Shown: positions 47,201 to 59,200 of the stretch, piece by piece
Position numbering within the stretch: position 1 is the stretch's first letter
Layout of the letters: every line of letters begins with the position of its first letter
Assembly: GCA_030544215.1 (NCBI GenBank)
Contig: JARZZO010000011.1
Span: 2,590,001 to 2,654,000 of the forward strand
Reading direction: 5' to 3'
DNA from: Zantedeschia hybrid cultivar
Lineage: Eukaryota; Streptophyta; Magnoliopsida; Alismatales; Araceae
Length of the DNA: 64,000 bases
Position numbers and translations under genes: made by a program
The notes under the pieces: generated by a model
What the model saw: the letters and a program-made list of their open reading frames with translations, nothing else
What the model was told of the DNA's origin: nothing
Databases searched by the model: none

Positions 47201-50200
47201 ACATACGCCAAAAGGTTTGTGCCAGCTTGCCTATAATTAATTTGGATCCACCATTCAGTTGTTGCAAAAAAAAAAAGGACAAAACTAATAAATTTATAAA
47301 TTTCACCATTAAACTGAAGGTTAATTATTATGTATTAACCTGGAATTGTCCTCATGATTGCAACCATTACGTCCTCATCTCCATAAATGTCAATGTTCAG
47401 TTTAAATCTCTTCATCAACAAAAGATAAGTAAATGACATAAGTTATTGATAAAAGATTAGATCTCCATAAACTCTTACTTTGTATGTTATCTCTATTAAG
47501 GCATCTATCTTTTCATCCATATTCCTTGATATTCTAGTAATGACATTCGTCGTACCTCGCAGGACCTCTCTATCATTGTGCACGCTCCCATCATATTGAT
47601 ATATTGGATTGAAAAAATACCTTATGTTTATATTATTTCATTAGTTATCAAAATAAATGTTCTTAACATTAATTAAAAAAATAAACTAGAAAAGAAATAG
47701 AACTAATCAGCAACATGGAGATCATGGTGGAGAGTCGTTTCTCATCTATCATCAATAATCATCTACCATTTCTCATAAGCTATAAGATTATTTGCCCTCA
47801 AATGCTATTTAGCTCTATCAATTGCCTCGTACAAGTATTCCATATCATTTTTATCATCTAGATCAACCATCCTGAGAACTTGTACTAGAGGCTCAATCAC
47901 TTTCAAGTATCGAGAAACTCCATCCCATAAAATTTTGTCCCCAATCAGTGTTTGCACTTGCACGACAACATCCCTACCATTAGTCCTCAATGTCCCTACA
48001 TGTGCTAGAAACTCTTCAGAGTTCACTAATTAGACCAATTGATGTTTGTACTTCATCAAGCTCTCCAACAATATGAAATTGGATGCAAATCTGATAAGGC
48101 CAACACGAGGGAAATCCCGTTTACTTGTATACTCTCTCATCATATGCAAGATCCAATTATTACTATAAATGAATGTAGTGATCATCTGAGTAGAATCTAT
48201 CACATCAACAACATAAGGGTCTTTGTTTATATCTTTGATTATCAAGTCAAAAGAATGTGTTGCTGTTTGCGCGAAGATTTTTTTTCTAAAACCTTCGTCG
48301 GGACCTGACCTAGACACATCTCTCTTATGTCGGATTATTCGAAAATCCATTTTTTTGTTTATCTAGAGAATTATAGGTCGGTTTTATATTTTATCGGACT
48401 ATGAGAGCTTGGGATTAACCCTCAGGGAATCCGGGACTTCAAATCAAGCGAAGATTCGAGTATATGACCTCTCTCCACTGACCTCGGTCAGTGTTAATTA
48501 CGCTGAGCGACTACTCGGCAACCCTTGATTAACCGTCCGTATGATGCCCTTATAACATGCAACACTACTACTACAGGCAGCACATGCATATGAAGATATA
48601 TTTTAGGTTAAACTCTTGGCCTCACCCAAGTTTAGGATGTGTTTATATGATTTTGGATTGATTCCAAGCTATCTAGATTAATTCCAAGTATATTGGATTG
48701 ACTCCAAGTATTCTGGATTGATTCCAAGTATTTAAAACCCATAGGGGTATTTTTGTAATTATGCCAAGTTGGAGGGTATAGGGAGATTATGATTATTTAA
48801 GTGTATGAAATGAGTTTTAATGATTTAGGAAGGTTTCAAAACCTTAGGGGGTATTTTAGAGTTATTTCAAGTGTGTTTGGATTGTAAGGGTATTTTGGTA
48901 ATTTTTGCCCAAATTGGATTTTTAGACTTAAAGTCTATTTTTATATTTTTCTGAGATTTTTATTTATTTTTATCATATTGAGGGTATTTTGGTAATTTTT
49001 ACCCATCTTATTAAGGTTTGGAGGGTATTTAAGACATGAGAGATTTTGATATTTTTAAGAATTTTCTGTGATTTTTACAGATTTTTAACATGTATGAGGG
49101 TATTTTTGTAATTTGTATTAAGCTCTAGGAGTATTTTAGTCATTTCAGAATTTTATATATTTTCAGATTTGGTTCTCTGTTTTTTACTGGTTTTTTACTG
49201 AATTTTACTGATTTTTTTATTAATTTTACTGATTTTTATTAATTAATTAGGTATATGAAGGATATTTAAGTTATATTTTGGATTTATGTAATTTCCAGAT
49301 TTTTTACTGAGTATTACTGATTTTCACAGAATTTTTCTGATTTTTATATTTATTTTATTAATTTTAGATAATTTTCGCAGATTTTATTAATTAATTAAGT
49401 ATGTGGAGTATTTAAGTCATTTTTAACTTAAGTATATTATTTTATGAGTTAATGTTTCATTATTAAATTTTAATTATGAGTCTAAGATTAGTTATGTATG
49501 GGATGAGGCCAATGATATTTTAGAATATTTAGTTATATGTTTTATGTGTTTTAATTAGTTATAAGACTAATTATTTTGCATATGAAAATATAGTAACATA
49601 GTGTTACTTAAATAATAGATTTATGAACATACATGCACACACATATGCTCAAAGAACAACATGGGCATTTCATTCATTATTTCGGCATAATCCCGTCTTA
49701 TAGGACGGTGATTTTACAACATAAATTTGGCAGAGCTTCCCCTTAGGAATAAACCTTAGGAAGAGAACCCTCCAAGAAAATATCGCCTCCAAATCGCAGC
49801 AAACCCAGGCAAGAGCACCGGATTTGGTCTTCAAACTGGCAGAGTTTCCCCTAGGAAATTTTGGGCCAAATGGGCATGGCCTTCTTCTTACCCCTTGGGG
49901 GGTATTTATAGGCTTCAAAGCCTTAACCGGTGGGGGTACCCACCGGAATGCTTGAGGTGGGGGGTACCCACCGGTTGCCTCTTCCTCCTCCCCCTCTCTT
50001 TTTTAATTTTTTAATCACATGGGTGAGAGAGAGGGAGAGAGGACATTAAAAAAATGAGAGAGAGAGGGGGGAGAATCCGGTGGGCACCCCCCCCCACCGG
50101 TTCCCAACTGGTGGGGGGGGGGGGTGCCACCGGTTGGCTCCCCCCCACCGGTTTGGGAACCGGTGGGGGGAGGGCTTTCCTCCCCCATTTCCTCCACTTT

Positions 50201-53200
50201 TTGCTTTTTTGGGCTTTTAATGCCTTGGTTTCAGGTTTTGGGGGGGTTTTGGCCAATGTGAAAAGGGTTTAAACCCCTTAAATTCAGGTTCTGGCCTCAT
50301 GTGAAAGGGGTTTAAGGATGGGTATTAAATGGGGTTCACATGGGATTCTCAACCCATGTGTGAATGGGGTTAAGATTCCCCATTAACTCCCTTTCATCCT
50401 AATTAATCCCCCCCCCCTTTTTCTTTGAATTTAAAATGGGCAAGAAGAGAGGGCTCCCCCTCCCCCCCACCGGTTTCCCCTCTTGGAACCGGTGGGGGGT
50501 TCCCCAACCGGTGGAGGGGCTTCTCCCCCTCCCTTTGGCTTCTTCTCTTCTTCTTTTTTTTTTGAGAAAAAAATGGTTCCAACAGCTGCACAAGACACCC
50601 AATACAAATGTTTCATCTTCTGCATTAACAATTTGTCAGTTGCTTTGTAACTTAATTCATTGTCAATCACAACTTGTATAACATTTTCTTCCCCAATTTC
50701 ATCTACTACCTCATCTATGAGCCAGAACGAATAATCAATATTCTTTATTTTGTTGGAGACATCTCCAGACTTCAAAAAAAATAGTCCCCTCACTACAATA
50801 GACAAGAAAATTATCATGAATTTTCGTATTGTTCTTGTCCGACCATCATACATGATGGTACAACCACGCTACTTCCACACATGTTTGAAGTTGTCCACTC
50901 ATGCCTTCAACTCATTGAACTCCTCTTCAAGGCCAACGTCATAAATGTACGAGGTGTGGGAGCTTTTAGACCAGACCCAACGTCTGCAATTGCATCCAAC
51001 ATTGTCTGAAAGTATGAGTTGAATGACGTGTGTGCTAGCACACTTGCATGCAAAAATCACTTTACAATTTCTTTTAAAGTACCTTTTACTGAGACCTTGA
51101 CTCCTTTCAAAGCTTACTTGATTCCAAGCTAATTAGCAGACCTTGATCTCTATAAATATTAGTTCATAGGACCCTGTACTAGATCACGCACATCTAACGC
51201 CCGTGGACAACCTAATACAATAGTAGCCATGCGAACATAAGCAGTCCTAGGAAGGGATCTCTCAGACTAAGATGTAGGCACAAATCCACTTGATGTTCTT
51301 ATGCCTCTTCGTCATTCCTCATCTTCTCTATTAGTACGAAGGCTGGCACGAACAACTCTAGTGTATTCTGAATTAAGGTCATCTGGATCGTCGTCGTCGT
51401 TATCATCATCATCATCATCTAAACTGATCAACCGCTGAATGGGCAGATTGTAATCCCTTCGTCTCTAACGCCCTGTTATCTCATCTTGCAGGTCTATTTG
51501 TTATTGAGCTGATAAATTTTTTTGGGCTTTTTTACCTATCATATAAGCCTTCATTTCTTTCTTTAATTCCAGTAGAACTGACTCTCATCTGCTGACATCG
51601 CCTGATATGCCAACAATATACCTTTTTAGGCGATACATGCCTCCACCTATCTCCTTTCCACACCAGCTGCATTTTACTCTCCTCTGTTTAGCGCCTACCA
51701 ATGTGCAATGATGCCAACCAGGATCACCATCCTACTACTCCACCTCCTATTCATGATGTCCTTACTCTGCCATATTCTTACATAAGATAAAAAGGTACAA
51801 ATAAGTTCAATTAGCACCTATCACATGCAACTAATATACAAATATGTGCAATCATATTTGAATAAGTTCAATTGAGTGTTTGGCACACTCAATTGAACTT
51901 TAATTACACTAATTATGTAAAAGTCCCAATTTTTAAATCCTAATTAAGATTAATTTTGAAAAAATGGTACTAATCACATATAATTAATGCACAAATTTGT
52001 GCAATCAGATTTGAATAAGTTCAATTGAGTGTTTGGCACACTCAAATGAACTTTAATTACACAAATTATGCAGACTTTTGAAACCCTAATTAAGATTAAT
52101 TTTAGGAAATTGGCATTAATCAAATGTAATTAATACACAAATCTGTGTAATCATATTTTAATAAGTTCAATTAACTATTTAGCACACTCAATTGAATCTT
52201 AATTACACTAATTATATAAAAGTACTAATTTTTAAATCCTAATTAGGGTTAATTTTGAAAATTGGCACTAATCACATGCAACTCATGCACAAATGTGCGC
52301 AATCAAATTTTAATAAGTTCAATTGAGTGTTTGGCATACTCAGTTGAACCTTGATTACACTAATTAAACAAACATTTTTAAATCCTAATTAAGGTTAATT
52401 TTGGAGATTTTGTGTAATCAACATTTAAAAAAAAAATTCAAAGCTACAGATTGATAAATCTATACTGCCATAAGTAATTTTTAATTTTTTGATATTTTAA
52501 AATTTTAAGGGATCGAAATATACTTTAGTCCGGTGAAGAAATCCAACGTCGGCAGTGGCGACTACCGGAGGTGATGGCCGACTATGACCAGGGTGAAGAA
52601 CCCTCCTTCTGGGAATTAAGAATAGAAGGAAGGGGGGGGGGGGGGGGGGGGGGGGGGAGAGAGAGAGAGAGAGGACGGGGCCGCCGCCGGCGACAGACGG
52701 TCGGCGGCGATGGCAGCAGCAACAGCATTTCTGCTGCTACATCTTGATCCCCTTTAAGGGGTGGATCTGGGATAGGCCTATATCGGGTCCAGATCAGCCG
52801 ATCCGAGCCCAATTCCACCCGATACAAGTTGATCCTTTCTTCTTCTTTTTTTTTAAGCATACGTCAGGATCAGCCGAACGTCCGATTTAGGCCGATTCAA
52901 GCCGATCTGGGCCGATCCCAGTTAAAGTGGGGGGGGACACTTAACAGTGATTTCCCTCTAGAATTGGATCAGCTATGGGCTATCCCGATCCGAATCAACC
53001 GATATGGATCCGAATCCGAATCAGCCGATTTTGCAAACTATGCTAGCACCTGTCCTCCCCTCTCCACCACCTATCCATAAACCGCCCCACTCCTCCCTCC
53101 CTAAAACCCTCCCCATCGCCCTCCTCCTTCTATGAAAGGAGGGCAGGGGGCAAGTTAGGGCATCAAGGGAGAGTGAATGGGTTGGTATGTATGGGATATC

Positions 53201-56200
53201 AATAGGGATATAAATGATCTCTACTGAAAACTCAATTCTCGAGTTCTCAAAAAAATTATAAAACATATTTTTCAGGAAGCAACAAAAATAGATAGATCCA
53301 ATTCAGTGAAAAGGAGAAATGAATCAAGTATGGCCAATTTAAATTCTTAAAATATGTGTGTTATTTTCCTAACTATTTCTGTAGTATAATAGACATGAGC
53401 ATATTTCTTCTCTTTTATAATATCGTCTATTATTAGTTTGTTTTTACATTTATGCACCTACCAGAAGTCTTGAAGGCAAGGTTCGCCAACTCGAAGAATC
53501 GGACCGACTCAGATCTCCTATGATCACGTACGAGTCGGGTCGACTCATGCCGACTCAACCGAGTCGCAGTTCTAAATCGCACAGACTCGATCAAGTCGCA
53601 CCGACTCGGGTTCGCCTTGATAGGGTACAAGTCACCTGAGTCAGCACGAGTCGATCCGGTACGGCAAACCATGGCTAAAGGCGGGGCCATTATATGATCT
53701 TTCAACAAATGGAATCCAAAACTATTGGACTATTAAGAACATACAAATTGCATCATTGTTCAAAAACTTTTAGTGTTAACCATCTTCTCAACATAGCCAC
53801 AAAAATATGCATTGCCTACATTTCAATGTACCATCACTTTAATCCACCAATTTCATTGTAGAACTCCCTTAGGGATACCTTATGGTTGCAAAAAGCAGTA
53901 ATGGGAGAGGTAATGGGAACAAGATGGGAGTGGGGGGGTTCTTTTTAGTTTACCATTCAAATTTTCCCTTGGTAATAGGAGTGGGTACACTTTTAGGAGT
54001 GGGAATGATGGCAAAATTAGTGAATCCTACTACCCAATATTACCCTCTCAAGTTACTACATGAAATTAAGGCCAAATTATCAGGACATTTAAAAAATAAC
54101 TAAACAATAATAGGTATCTATGTTAACCTTGGTAGTGGAGCAGACAAGTATGATCTTTTTACACTAGATTAACACAAAATTTGTGACCATAATTAAACCA
54201 TAATTATATCTGCAAAAATGAAGCATCAAATCTTGATTCTTTTAACTTTTTAAACATAGATGTTACCAGGATTACCTATAAAAAAGGAAATGACATTCAA
54301 GTCTAGTATGAAGCCAATACCATCCCAGTTTATTACTGCTTGGTTCATCTTGATATTAGAAAGAGAATCTGATGCGGGACAAGGAGGGGGGGATAAAAGT
54401 GGAGTTTAGAGGAAGGGAACCAGTCGGCGTCGCACCGATGGAAAGGCTCCGGCGTCGCACCGGAGCTGGGAGAGAAGGCTCCTCGGCGTCGCACCGAGGA
54501 GGGGAAGACCCTTGGCGTCACACCAAGGACGGGGTATGGGCTCTCTCTCGCAGAGAACCGTTTCTGCACGCACAATACACAGGTAAACTTTTTTTTTTCT
54601 CAATTTCATCTCCTCTCTATTCTGTTAACATCATACATATATAGGGAGATCTGTAACTCCCGTCCCTTCCCATTCCCCATCCGACTCTTGGACTACCCTT
54701 ATTCATTTTCCATAACGCCTAAAATTAACAAAGACATAATGGGCCATAAATTGGCCTAATAAAAGCACAAGGGAATGGGAGAGGGATCCTTTGCTTCGTA
54801 TTTTGCATCAATAAACTGATGCGGGACAAGGAGGGGGGGATAAAAGTGGAGTTTAGAGGAAGGGAACCAGTCGGCGTCGCACCGATGGAAAGGCTCCGGC
54901 GTCGCACCGGAGCTGGGAGAGAAGGCTCCTCGGCGTCGCACCGAGGAGGGGAAGACCCTTGGCGTCACACCAAGGACGGGGTATGGGCTCTCTCTCGCAG
55001 AGAACCATTTCTGCACGCACAATACACAGGTAAACTTTTTTTTTTTCTCAATTTCATCTCCTCTCTATTCTGTTAACATCATACATATATAAGGAGATCT
55101 GTAACTCCCGTCCCTTCCCATTCCCCATCCGACTCTTGGACTACCCTTATTCATTTTCCATAACGCCTAAAATTAACAAAGACATAATGGGCCATAAATT
55201 GGCCTAATAAAAGCACAAGGGAATGGGAGAGGGATCCTTTGCTTCGTATTTTGCATCAATCTCCCCTGGTTCGAAAAAACTCGTCCTCGAGTTTTGAAGT
55301 GCGCCAGTATAATCAAGCGGATGATTGGATCATCTGAGGGAGTCTTCAAGCAGAGAATCATATCAAGGATAAACACCCAGTCTGCTGTACGTGAATCACA
55401 GAAGGTCTGCCATATCAGATCAGTGAGATCCGATCCTGATTCCACAACTAACAGAGAATCTGAACTCTCTGAAGAAATAAGATCATGCCCACCACTGCAT
55501 AATAAGTCATCATCGGAAACAACAATATCGAACATGTGTAACCCAGAATCCACAAATAAATTGTGATCCCATGAATCCACAATCAATAGCTCACTAGCAG
55601 CTGACAACAATGGACTATCTTCACATACATCCTCTGATGATTCACTGACGACCAACGGTACTGAATTAGTCTCAATCACATCGTCCGTTGTTAAATGAAG
55701 TCCATAATCCATACATAGAGTAGTATCCCGATCAATGTCAACCGTAGGATCAACACTAGCACCCTCAGTATCAACTGTCACATCTGATTGATCATCATTT
55801 GTAGCTGGCGAGACTGTATCAAGCAATTTGAACGGTGTTCCCATTACCTTAAGAGAATAAAGTGACGATTCCGGAAACGTGAACTCACGTCCATCAAAAT
55901 GAGGATGTACGAGGGAGCATCGACGTTTATCATAATCCACTGTCGCTTGGCGCTCTGATAGCCACTCTCGACCCAAGCAAATAGAAGAGCTCCATGGATT
56001 TATAGTACACCAAGCTCCATCCACATATGTAGTGGAGTGTCCCGTGGTGACACCTTTAACCCGCCGATAAAACTCCACAAAAGCCTTATCACCGTCTACA
56101 AGAATCTCGTTCGTCTTCAACAGTGAATCAACAATATGTTAGGGAATCACATTATCACTCGCTCTCTCATCTAATATCAATGTCGTCCATTCTCGATTCG

Positions 56201-59200
56201 GCAAGAACACAGCGAAACGGAAATAAATGGAAGACATGTTGCAAGAGATTACCCCAAAGCTCCAATTATGATAAAATCAATCAGTGATCCGCAGAACGAG
56301 GCGTCGTAGGGGCAACACCACTCTGGAACTGAATCCTTCTTGCTGAGATGAGACCAACGACGTGATCAGTGTAAGAAACGGAGCCCAAAAGATGATCTCG
56401 ATATGCGTGCAGCAGTGGTACGCAAATCAATGCAAATCGAGTCAGATGTCTGCTGAAACTGGATGGGCCTTGCTGAGATGAGACCAACGCCGCTAACGGC
56501 GCTCAAATCGGGGTCAAGGACGACCTCGAATGGTGAGCCCTCGTAAAGCGTGCAAGCCTGGCACGCCAAACAAGGCAAATTGGGACGCTGGTTGCTGTAG
56601 AATCAGTGTGTCTGAAATTGACACGTAAATCGAGACGGTTGATGCGGGCCTCGAGATATGCGATTGGGGTCCTCGGTATGCGTGTAGCAGCGGCACGCAA
56701 AACGAGACAGATCGGATGCTGGCTGCTTGCGAGATCGGTGTGCCGGATGGTTGACACGCAAATCGAGGCGGCTGACACGGGCCTCAAGATGCTCGATTGG
56801 AGTCCTCGGTATGCGTGCAGCAGCGGCACGTAAAACGAGGCAGATCGGCAACAGAAGCACTCTGGATCTGGATAGGCTTCGTCGATACGAGTCCAACGGC
56901 GCAGACGGCTCGTAAATCGGAGCACGAACGAGCTCTGCGTGAGGGAGGTGCGATAACGTTGCAATTGCACTTGCACCACCTGTTGCACCTCCACAGACCT
57001 GGTCTGGCCTGACTTGGACCAGATCGAACCCTGGCTCGGACCAGGGCTGAAGATGGCTCGGACCCTTGCACTACGGCTCGGACTAGTGACAAACGTGGCT
57101 CGAACCAGGGAGGGATGGGGCTCGGACCCAGGTCTGGTCAACCAGGTTGACCTGGCTTGACCGGGTTAGTACCCTTTAAAGGGCACGTGCCTTTTCATCC
57201 TCCCACCTTTCTTCTCCTTCTGCTTTCTTCTTCTCCTTTCACCCTAACAGAACCGGATTGGAGAGGGAAGCTCCAGGCGTGGGGGGAAAGGGGCTGCGGC
57301 GGTGGACGGCGTCGGCGGAGCGAGTCAGCGGCGGGACGGGTGGCGACGGCGGGCGGCGACGCTGGCGGAGGTGGCGGCCGGCGACGGAGGCGATGGCAGC
57401 TTCGGCGAAGCCTGCGATTAGGGCGGAGGAGGGGGTTTGACGCAGCAGTCGCGCCGGTGGAGGGCCAGTGGCGGCCGCGATAGCGGCGGTGGAAGCCGGC
57501 GTCGCCGATGGCGACTACGATGGCCGGCGGCAGCGACAGAGGAGGGTGCCGACGGGTGCCGGCAATAGCAGCGGGGGGCCCTGTAGGGTCTGGTGGTGGA
57601 GGCGAGCTAGCACTAGCGGCGATGGTGATGGCGACAGCAGGGGGAAGAGCCGGTGGTGACGGGCTCGGGTGGCAGCGGCGGGGGAGGAGGCCGGTGGGTG
57701 TCGGCAACGCCGACGACCACGGCGGCAGCGGGAGGAGGCGGGATCCGGCGACGACGACGATGGCGCGGCGGCGTAGCGGGGATCGAACCTGGCAGCGGCA
57801 GCTGGAGCAGGCGTCGATGGCGGGTGTGACAACGACGAGCAGCGACGGCGAGCGGCGGCGCAGTAGGGGATCAACCTGGCTCTGATACCAAAAACTGATG
57901 CGGGACAAGGAGGGGGGGATAAAAGTGGAGTTTAGAGGAAGGGAACCAGTCGGCGTCGCACCGATGGAAAGGCTCCGGCGTCGCACCGGAGCTGGGAGAG
58001 AAGGCTCCTCGGCGTCGCACCGAGGAGGGGAAGACCCTTAGCGTCACACCAAGGACGGGGTATGGGCTCTCTCTCGCAGAGAACCGTTTCTGCACGCACA
58101 ATACACAGGTAAACTTTTTTTTTTCTCAATTTCATCTCCTCTCTATTCTGTTAACATCATACATATATAGGGAGATCTGTAACTCCCGTCCCTTCCCATT
58201 CCCCATCCGACTCTTGGACTACCCTTATTCATTTTCCATAACGCCTAAAATTAACAAAGACATAATGGGCCATAAATTGGCCTAATAAAAGCACAAGGGA
58301 ATGGGAGAGGGATCCTTTGCTTCGTATTTTGCATCAGAATCTCTTTTAATTTCCTTGTTTCCAGGCTGTACTTTATAATTCTGCGCAGAATAAGTTCAAA
58401 GAGGAGAAAAAGTTCCAAGTTTCAGTGTCAAAGTTCTTTCCAAAATAATGGGGAAATTGGAAAAAAAAAAAAGAAAGGTCATACAGTGAATGTGGCTAAT
58501 GACATATAGGCTGAAGTTCCTTGCATGTCAAACCCAAAAGTAAGAACATTTTAGCTAAAACTTTGGTTGTAAGATACTAGGAGACTACATTCAACTCTAA
58601 ATGGATCAACCATGACAACATGTCAGTCTGAAGTTCCAGCTGGTTCTTGATGCACTTCAGAGATGGAGCAGAGAGAAGTATTGTCATGGCTTAACAAAGG
58701 TTACAGCCATGAAAACCTTTTCTTGCTTGTTTGTACAACCATCTTTCCATTCTTTAATAAAATTGGTGGTGCAAGCCATAACTACTTTCGGGGGAAAAAA
58801 TCAATGTGTTTTTCAGAACTATCGGTTACGGTTCTATATATTTCCAGAGCTACATGGGTCCCTTTGGTTGTTTGAAAGGAAGCCCGGAAGTGAGTTACAT
58901 GTAACTCACTTACTTTACCACACTTCCAATAGTTTGGTTGTTTGAAGTTTTTAAAAATGTTGGAACTCACCTCCTTAAAAGAGCTCGAAGAGAACTGAGG
59001 TGACTTCTTAAGAAAAAGTTCCAAACACACATCCATGTAACTCACCTCCCTCTATTTAAGGTAAACACTATTTCTTTCTTAATACCTACATGTAACCAAA
59101 TGATCAAAATTGACTTTATGCAAGTCAGTCGTATGCAACCAAACAACAAAATCGACCTCAAAAAAGTGAGTTACAAGTAACCAAACTAGCACACTTTGAT

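Larger units (their letters stand above)
46270..51780 (-). pseudogene. hAT transposase gene (BED finger type), decayed and split by a solo LTR
   Basis: Read on the minus strand from right to left. A BED zinc finger lies at about 51700-51615 (VKCSWCGKEIGGGMYRLKR). An acidic linker follows, then a DUF659-like region (about 50850-50590: FLKSGDVSNK, IGEENVIQVVIDN and HLYWVSCAA). The frame then resumes beyond the inserted LTR (about 48260-48030: HSFDLIIKDI, LIRFASNFI). A hAT dimerisation-like end (about 47160-47040: SERN, NRLGVSRLEKLVYCHYNMRLK) and an acidic, glycine-rich tail to the stop near 46270 complete it. Several stops and frame changes are present, including a stop where the family has Trp after SERN. 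The domain order equals that of complete plant hAT transposases, so this was once a full autonomous element. Confidence 0.8.
54370..58336 (-). mobile_element. Young three-LTR non-autonomous LTR retrotransposon
   Basis: Three LTRs: 54370-54810, 54817-55258 and 57896-58336. They are nearly identical; I count about two or three differences in 441 bases between any pair. The exact duplication GAATC (54365-54369 and 58337-58341) flanks the complete set. The minus-strand orientation follows from the primer-binding site at 57878-57890 and the polypurine side at 55259-55295. The internal region (55259-57895) has no reverse transcriptase or integrase. It carries one long open region, a tandem repeat block and a GC-rich leader. 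The two left LTRs are separated by just ATAAAC. It lies in intron 1 in the direction of the host gene. Confidence 0.92.

Noticed and set aside
57195..57986. 263-codon minus-strand open frame and overlapping plus-strand frames
   Set aside because: They arise from GGC/GCC trinucleotide-rich leader DNA of the young LTR element and are open in several frames at once.
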